Positions 59,858-64,000 of a DNA stretch of 64,000 nt are shown here, piece after piece (position 1 is the stretch's first letter; every line of letters starts with the position of its first letter). The stretch spans positions 124,001-188,000 of the forward strand of contig NZ_LKTM01000001.1 of NCBI RefSeq assembly GCF_001417955.2, read 5' to 3'. Both the position numbers and the translations under genes were made by a program. This stretch comes from Mycobacterium gordonae (GTDB lineage Bacteria > Actinomycetota > Actinomycetes > Mycobacteriales > Mycobacteriaceae). Below the pieces are notes generated by a model that was given only the letters and a program-made list of their open reading frames with translations, searched no databases and was not told the origin of the DNA.

Positions 59858-59889
59858 GAGAATTTATCTCGCACCGTGAGAATTTCTGG
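59858..59889. promoter_or_regulatory. GAGAATTT repeat, candidate TetR operator
   Basis: GAGAATTTATCTC (59858-59870, itself a GAGA/TCTC dyad) is followed 20 bases later by GAGAATTTCTGG. The spacing is about two helical turns. It lies between the divergent tetR and P450 genes, 31 bases upstream of the tetR start. Confidence 0.5.
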
Positions 59890-60020
59890 TGACTTTTATC
59901 AGAATAATCCGCTGGTGTTCGGGTGCGAGCCGGGGTGGGGGCCCGGCCGGTGAAACAGATCGTTTATCAACATTGTGGCCGCGCGTTGACGACTCGCTTG
60001 GGCGAGGTCAGCCTGAGTCA

Positions 60021-61235
60021 ATGACCGTTCTAGCTGATCCGACCAGTTTCTTCGGGGCTGAGTCGCTGCAGGATCCGTATCCACTGTACGACCGGATGCG
60101 TGCGCAGGCGCCGGTGCACCGGATCGGTGACTCGGAGTTCTACGCCGTCTGCGGCTGGGATGCGATAGTCGACGCGGTCAACCGAGTGGACGACTTCTCG
60201 TCCAACCTCACCGCGACCATGGTTTATCACGCGGACGGTCGCGTCAGCGCTCTGCCGATGATGGAGGCGGGAAGTCCATCGCACGCGTTGGCTACCGCTG
60301 ACGACCCAGCGCACGCGGTACATCGCAAGATCTTGTTGCCGCACTTGTCCGCGAAAAGGGTTCACATCATTGAGGAATATGCGCGCAGTGTCGCGAATCG
60401 TCTGTGGGAGGAGAACTTGGCCGACGGGCAGATCGAGTGGATGAGCGCCCTAGCGAATCGGCTGCCCATGATGGTGGTTGCCGAACTCCTGGGTCTGCCC
60501 GATGCCGATGTCGACGATCTGATCCGTCTGGGCTTTGCCACGACAACGTTGCTCGACGGGGTGGTTTCGCAGGCTCAACTGGAGGCGGCGGGGGTTGCCG
60601 CCTTCGAATTGTCCGCCTACGTCATGGAACATTTCGAAAAGTCCAGCGGTGCTGACGAACACGGGCTGATCCCGGACCTGGCCGCGCGATACGCCTCCGG
60701 TGAAGTAGACCAGACTGTGGCCATGGGAATCATGCTGACACTGTTCAGTGCCGCGGGGGAGTCCACCGCATCACTGTTGGGTAGTGCAGCGTGGATCCTT
60801 GCCGATCGTCCCGAGATCCAGCAGCAGTTGCGCGCGAACCCTGATCTGTTGAACGCATTTCTCGAAGAGGCACTGCGCTACGAGGCGCCGTTTCGCGGAC
60901 ACTACCGGCACGTCTGGCGCGACACCACGCTGGGAGGTGTTGACGTGCCTGCCAACGGCCATCTGTTGTTGATGTGGGGAGCGGCCAATCGTGATCCCGC
61001 GCATTTCGAAACACCCGATCAGTTCCGTCTCGATCGGGCCGGAGCGCGAGGTCATGTGACCTTTGGCAAGGGTGTGCACTTCTGCGTCGGTGCGGCACTG
61101 GCGCGATTGGAGGCGCAGATCGTGTTCCGGATGCTTTTGGAGCGGACCAGTTGGATCGAAGCGACTGATGTCGGCGAGTGGCTGCCCAGCATTCTGGTCA
61201 GACGGCTGGACCGTCTCCAGCTGAATACCTGCTGA
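60021..61235 (+). CDS. Cytochrome P450
   Basis: A 404-aa P450. Heme loop FGKGVHFCVGAALARLEAQI, ExxR in EEALRYE and I-helix oxygen motif AAGESTAS are all normal. It starts at ATG 60021 (VLADPTSFFGAESLQDPYPLYDRMRAQAPVHR), a natural N-terminus; no strong ribosome site is seen. It diverges from the TetR gene and probably hydroxylates a substrate of the catabolic island. The AT-rich 193-base gap upstream holds the GAGAATTT repeats and otherwise no gene. Confidence 0.92.
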   Translation: MTVLADPTSFFGAESLQDPYPLYDRMRAQAPVHRIGDSEFYAVCGWDAIVDAVNRVDDFSSNLTATMVYHADGRVSALPMMEAGSPSHALATADDPAHAVHRKILLPHLSAKRVHIIEEYARSVANRLWEENLADGQIEWMSALANRLPMMVVAELLGLPDADVDDLIRLGFATTTLLDGVVSQAQLEAAGVAAFELSAYVMEHFEKSSGADEHGLIPDLAARYASGEVDQTVAMGIMLTLFSAAGESTASLLGSAAWILADRPEIQQQLRANPDLLNAFLEEALRYEAPFRGHYRHVWRDTTLGGVDVPANGHLLLMWGAANRDPAHFETPDQFRLDRAGARGHVTFGKGVHFCVGAALARLEAQIVFRMLLERTSWIEATDVGEWLPSILVRRLDRLQLNTC

Positions 61236-61277
61236 CTTAACGGCTTTGCCGGCGGCCGGCAACAGTCGCTGAGCCGG

Positions 61278-62498
61278 TCAGCCGATTGCTCCGCTGTCCT
61301 TGAGCGCGAGGATCCGGTCCCAGTCTCCACCGAGTTCAAGCACCAGTTGTTCGGTGTGTTCGGCGAACTCCGGCGCCGGTTGCAGCTGCAGAGGTGTCTC
61401 ATCGAACATCACCGGGCTGGCGACCAGATCGAATGACTCGCCATCGCGTTCGATCGCCACGATTCCTCCGTTAGCACGCACCTGGGGGTCGGCAGCCACC
61501 TCCGCTGTGTTGAGCACCGGTGCCCACTGACCGTCGAAGTCCGCCAAAGCCTTTCGCCAGTACTCCAACGGCTGCGCGGCAATCGCGGCGCGGAACCGCT
61601 CGGTCGCTTGCACGGCATTCGTCGCCAGCGACTCGTGACTGGCGAACCGGTCGTCAGCGGCGAGCTCGGGAAGTCCGACGCGTGCGCAGAAGTCGGCGAA
61701 GTAGCGAAATGCCTGCAGCGTCGACAATCCCAGGAACCGGCCATCGCTGGTGCGGTAGAAGCCGGTGAGCGGATTGTGTGGAGTCACATTCGCGCCGGCC
61801 GGGCTGGCCACCCACGGCTGCCCACTCATCAGGGCGGCATTGACGGCCACTCCCATCGCCCAGACGCCGACTCCGAGCAGGGAGATGTCCACGGTTCGGG
61901 CCAGACCTGTCCGTTCGCGCTCGAACAACGCAGCAGCGATGCCACCGGCGATGGTCATACCACCGATCGAATCCCCGTACGCCGGGCCCGGTTGGGCGAC
62001 AACGCCATCGAGGTCGCTCGGAGTGGTGCTAGCGGCGCCGGCGGCGCGACTCCAGAACCCGGTCATGTCGTAGCCGCCCTTGCCGCCTTCGTCACCCAGC
62101 GGACCGTAGGCACTGCCGCGCGCATAAATGATGCGGGGATTGGCGGCTCGCACGTCGTCGACGTCAATCTTGAGCCTGGTGCGCGCATCGGGCAGGAAAT
62201 TGGTCAAGAACACGTCGCTGGTGCGCACCAGGTCCATCAGCAGCGTGTGCCCGTCCGGTGTCGAAATATCCAGTGCGATCGATCTTTTGCCACGATTAGC
62301 GTGTTCCATCACCGGATTGCGCGCACCTTCGACGGTGATGTTGCCGAGTTGACGCAAACCGCGCTGGGAGTCCCCGGTGCGCGGGTGCTCGACCTTCACT
62401 ACATCGGCACCCCAGTCTGCCAGTACCGCTCCTGCCGCCGGCACGAACGTCCACTGGGCAACCTCCAGAACGCGCACACCGTCCATTGGTCCACTCAT
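61278..62498 (-). CDS. CaiB/BaiF (family III) CoA-transferase
   Basis: A 406-aa single-domain CoA-transferase: VRVLEVAQWTFVPAAGAVLADWGADVVKVEHP at the start, a glycine-rich GSAYGPLGDEGGKGGYD, and the catalytic Asp region AYGDSIGGMTIAGG near residue 175. It transfers CoA from a donor thioester to a carboxylic acid without ATP. It follows a P450 gene by 14 bases on the same strand, so hydroxylated or carboxylated P450 product could be activated to CoA thioester here. Confidence 0.92.
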   Translation of the reverse strand: MSGPMDGVRVLEVAQWTFVPAAGAVLADWGADVVKVEHPRTGDSQRGLRQLGNITVEGARNPVMEHANRGKRSIALDISTPDGHTLLMDLVRTSDVFLTNFLPDARTRLKIDVDDVRAANPRIIYARGSAYGPLGDEGGKGGYDMTGFWSRAAGAASTTPSDLDGVVAQPGPAYGDSIGGMTIAGGIAAALFERERTGLARTVDISLLGVGVWAMGVAVNAALMSGQPWVASPAGANVTPHNPLTGFYRTSDGRFLGLSTLQAFRYFADFCARVGLPELAADDRFASHESLATNAVQATERFRAAIAAQPLEYWRKALADFDGQWAPVLNTAEVAADPQVRANGGIVAIERDGESFDLVASPVMFDETPLQLQPAPEFAEHTEQLVLELGGDWDRILALKDSGAIG

Positions 62499-62512
62499 AT
62501 CGGCATGGCCCC

Positions 62513-63718
62513 TCAGCGGTAGTTCAGCACGACCGGGAGGTGGTCGTGTGTATGCACCAATGCGGATGCGCGTGGCACGCGCTCGCCGGTCACGTGAAGA
62601 CCGCTGGCGCGCTTGACGATCTCTTCCAGCAATAGCCGCGCCTCGCGCCGAGCGAGCGCGGCTCCCATGCAGAAGTGCTCTCCGACGCCGAATCCCAGGT
62701 GACCCGCGGCATCCTGGCGAGTGATGTCGAACTGTTCGGCGCTGTCACCCCAGTGATCGGGGTCGCGGTTCGCGGATGCGTAGGCAAGGAGCAGTCCGTC
62801 ACCTGCCTTGATGGTGGCGCCGCGCATCTCGACGTCGTGGGCGGCTTGCCGAGCCATGCTCATCACCGGTGTCCAGTACCGCAGGACTTCTTCGACCGCG
62901 TTGCCGGCGAGACCCGGATCGGCGAACAACCTGTCGGCCTGTTCAGGCTGCGCATCAAGGCAATCGGCGATGCCGGCGATCAGGCTCTGGGTCGTCTCGC
63001 TGCCCGCCGCCAGCAGTGTCAGCGCGTAGATCATGACCTGCGCATCGTTGAAGGGCTCGCCGCCGACCGTCACTTGCGAAAGCATCGTGAGCAGGTCGTC
63101 CTGAGGGTTGCTCTTGCGCTCAGCCGCCAGGCTCAGGAGATATGGACCGATCTGGTCGAAAATCAACGTCATGTCGTCGTCCGTGGCCAACCCGCTGCCC
63201 ACGTTGGCGATGGTGGTCGCCCAACCTGCGACCTTGGGCCAATCCTCTTCGGGGACCCCCAGCAGGTAGGCGAATACGAATACCGGAATGGGCTCGGCAA
63301 TGCGCTCTATCCAGTCGAATTCGCCGTTCGGCAGGTCGTCCAGGGCCTCATTGACGACTTGGCGCACCCGCGCCTCCATCTTTGCGACGGCCGCCGGCGT
63401 GAACCGGACGCCGATGGCCTTGCGGTGCGCGCGATGCTCGGGCGGATCCATGAACATGATGCCCCGGGTCTGGTAGCCCTGTGGATCTCTTCCTTCCCGG
63501 TGCGCGATCAGGTCCATCATGATGCCGATCCGTTCGGACTTGAACTTTTCCGGGCGTGCCGAGATCCCCTTGATATCTTCGTATTTGGTGATGACCCAGA
63601 ATTTCCCCTCGTCATACCAGTGGACCGGATCGGTGGCACGCAACTCCGCAAAGGTCGCATTGGGTTCGCCGAGATAGAAGTCCGGGTCGTCGAAACGGGC
63701 GGCCGCGATCGTCACCAT
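62513..63718 (-). CDS. Cytochrome P450
   Basis: A 401-aa P450. Heme loop FGVGEHFCMGAALARREARL, ExxR in EEVLRYWTP and I-helix AAGSETTQS. The conserved MFMDPPEHRAHRK is near residue 90. ATG 63718 (VTIAAARFDDPDFY) is preferred because the longer frame passes through the AT-rich control region. It forms an operon with the CaiB/BaiF gene and diverges from another CaiB/BaiF gene. Confidence 0.92.
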   Translation of the reverse strand: MVTIAAARFDDPDFYLGEPNATFAELRATDPVHWYDEGKFWVITKYEDIKGISARPEKFKSERIGIMMDLIAHREGRDPQGYQTRGIMFMDPPEHRAHRKAIGVRFTPAAVAKMEARVRQVVNEALDDLPNGEFDWIERIAEPIPVFVFAYLLGVPEEDWPKVAGWATTIANVGSGLATDDDMTLIFDQIGPYLLSLAAERKSNPQDDLLTMLSQVTVGGEPFNDAQVMIYALTLLAAGSETTQSLIAGIADCLDAQPEQADRLFADPGLAGNAVEEVLRYWTPVMSMARQAAHDVEMRGATIKAGDGLLLAYASANRDPDHWGDSAEQFDITRQDAAGHLGFGVGEHFCMGAALARREARLLLEEIVKRASGLHVTGERVPRASALVHTHDHLPVVLNYR

Positions 63719-63797
63719 AGAGGTAAACAATAGAACATTGAGTGTCGATCTGCGAACTACCGACCCGCCAAAGCCGCCGCAAGAGGAGTAGCAGCAG

Positions 63798-63818
63798 AAC
63801 AAAATCTGTTTTATTGTT
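63798..63818. promoter_or_regulatory. 21-bp AT-rich dyad between P450 and CoA-transferase genes
   Basis: AACAAAATCTGTTTTATTGTT has inverted ends AACAA/TTGTT around AATCTGTTT, in the 105-base divergent region. AATCTGTTT also occurs before the amidohydrolase operon. It fits a TetR-type operator in size and position. Confidence 0.5.
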
Positions 63819-63823
63819 GCATA

Positions 63824-64000
63824 ATGACTGGTGCCCTGTCTCACCTCCGGGTGTGCGACCTGGGTGGGCAACTGGCCGGTGCGGGCGCCACGAAGATCCT
63901 GGCGGCGTTCGGCGCCGAGGTGATCCGCGTGGAGGACCCGGCGACCCGCGGGATGTGGGACGCGCTACGTGGCGTAGGGCCGTTCGTCGACGATCGCCGA
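63824..64000 (+). CDS. CaiB/BaiF CoA-transferase, N-terminal fragment (runs off the window)
   Basis: The first 59 codons of a family III CoA-transferase: LSHLRVCDLGGQLAGAGATK, then ILAAFGAEVIRVEDPATRG, matching the N-terminus of the domain (start strand, glycine loop, GAEVIRVEDP). ATG 63824 lies just after the AT-rich dyad, and the catalytic Asp is not yet reached. The rest continues beyond 64000. It is the third CaiB/BaiF gene in this island. Confidence 0.88.
   Translation, partial: MTGALSHLRVCDLGGQLAGAGATKILAAFGAEVIRVEDPATRGMWDALRGVGPFVDDRR

Noticed and set aside
1..64000. Insertion sequences, prophage, integrases, tRNA genes and attachment sites
   Set aside because: I saw no transposase or recombinase motifs, no tRNA-like cloverleaf or T-loop, and no long terminal repeats; a tRNA scan would settle this.

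Overview
The window is high-GC actinobacterial DNA, almost certainly from a non-tuberculous mycobacterium (Mycolicibacterium/Mycobacterium). The evidence is the end of a mycobactin siderophore cluster (mbtF-mbtG-mbtH-mbtK), WS/DGAT-type acyltransferases, F420/deazaflavin oxidoreductases, an Eis-type acetyltransferase, many acyl-CoA dehydrogenases and P450s, many GTG starts, and many ATGA/GTGA stop-start overlaps. I saw no tRNA, rRNA, CRISPR array, phage gene or insertion sequence.

Layout. 1-3.1 kb: mycobactin assembly and lysine hydroxylation/acylation. 3.2-5.1 kb: a broken metal-dependent hydrolase gene followed by a ferredoxin and its reductase. 5.2-7.3 kb: a SHOCT protein divergent from a DNA polymerase I-like protein whose catalytic motifs are gone. 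7.4-14.3 kb: FAD monooxygenase, Ddn-like enzyme, alpha/beta hydrolase, WS/DGAT, a membrane-anchored protein, a methylenetetrahydrofolate reductase-like protein and a methyltransferase. 14.4-18.8 kb (minus): malQ, a MarR regulator, a DUF5313 membrane protein and a P450. 18.9-28.1 kb: NUDIX hydrolase, two Cys-rich repeat proteins, thioesterase, MFS exporter, crotonase, DUF998 protein, a DsbA-like protein, and acyl-CoA dehydrogenase with its TetR regulator.

28.1-33 kb: a minus-strand operon (unknown protein, FAD monooxygenase, Eis-like acetyltransferase, FAD oxidase) faces a TetR gene across two matching palindromic operators. It looks like an inducible small-molecule modification operon. 33-40 kb: a LysR gene faces a five-gene operon with a PHP/DUF3604-type protein, a complete nitrate/sulfonate-type ABC importer and a calcineurin-like phosphoesterase. 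This looks like uptake plus hydrolysis of an unknown substrate. 40-46 kb: a PadR-patatin-flavin monooxygenase operon, a SnoaL protein with an F420-dependent oxidoreductase, a TetR, and an intact metal-dependent hydrolase.

46-64 kb is a catabolic island: Baeyer-Villiger-type monooxygenase, Rieske oxygenase, SDR, crotonase, SRPBCC protein, amidohydrolase, paired acyl-CoA dehydrogenases, a double CaiB/BaiF CoA-transferase, an OB-fold protein with a thiolase-like protein lacking the nucleophilic Cys, a TetR, two P450s and two more CaiB/BaiF genes. It reads as a route that oxygenates a hydrophobic or aromatic compound, activates it with CoA, dehydrogenates and hydrates it, and finally cleaves a C-C bond. 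The substrate cannot be told from sequence.
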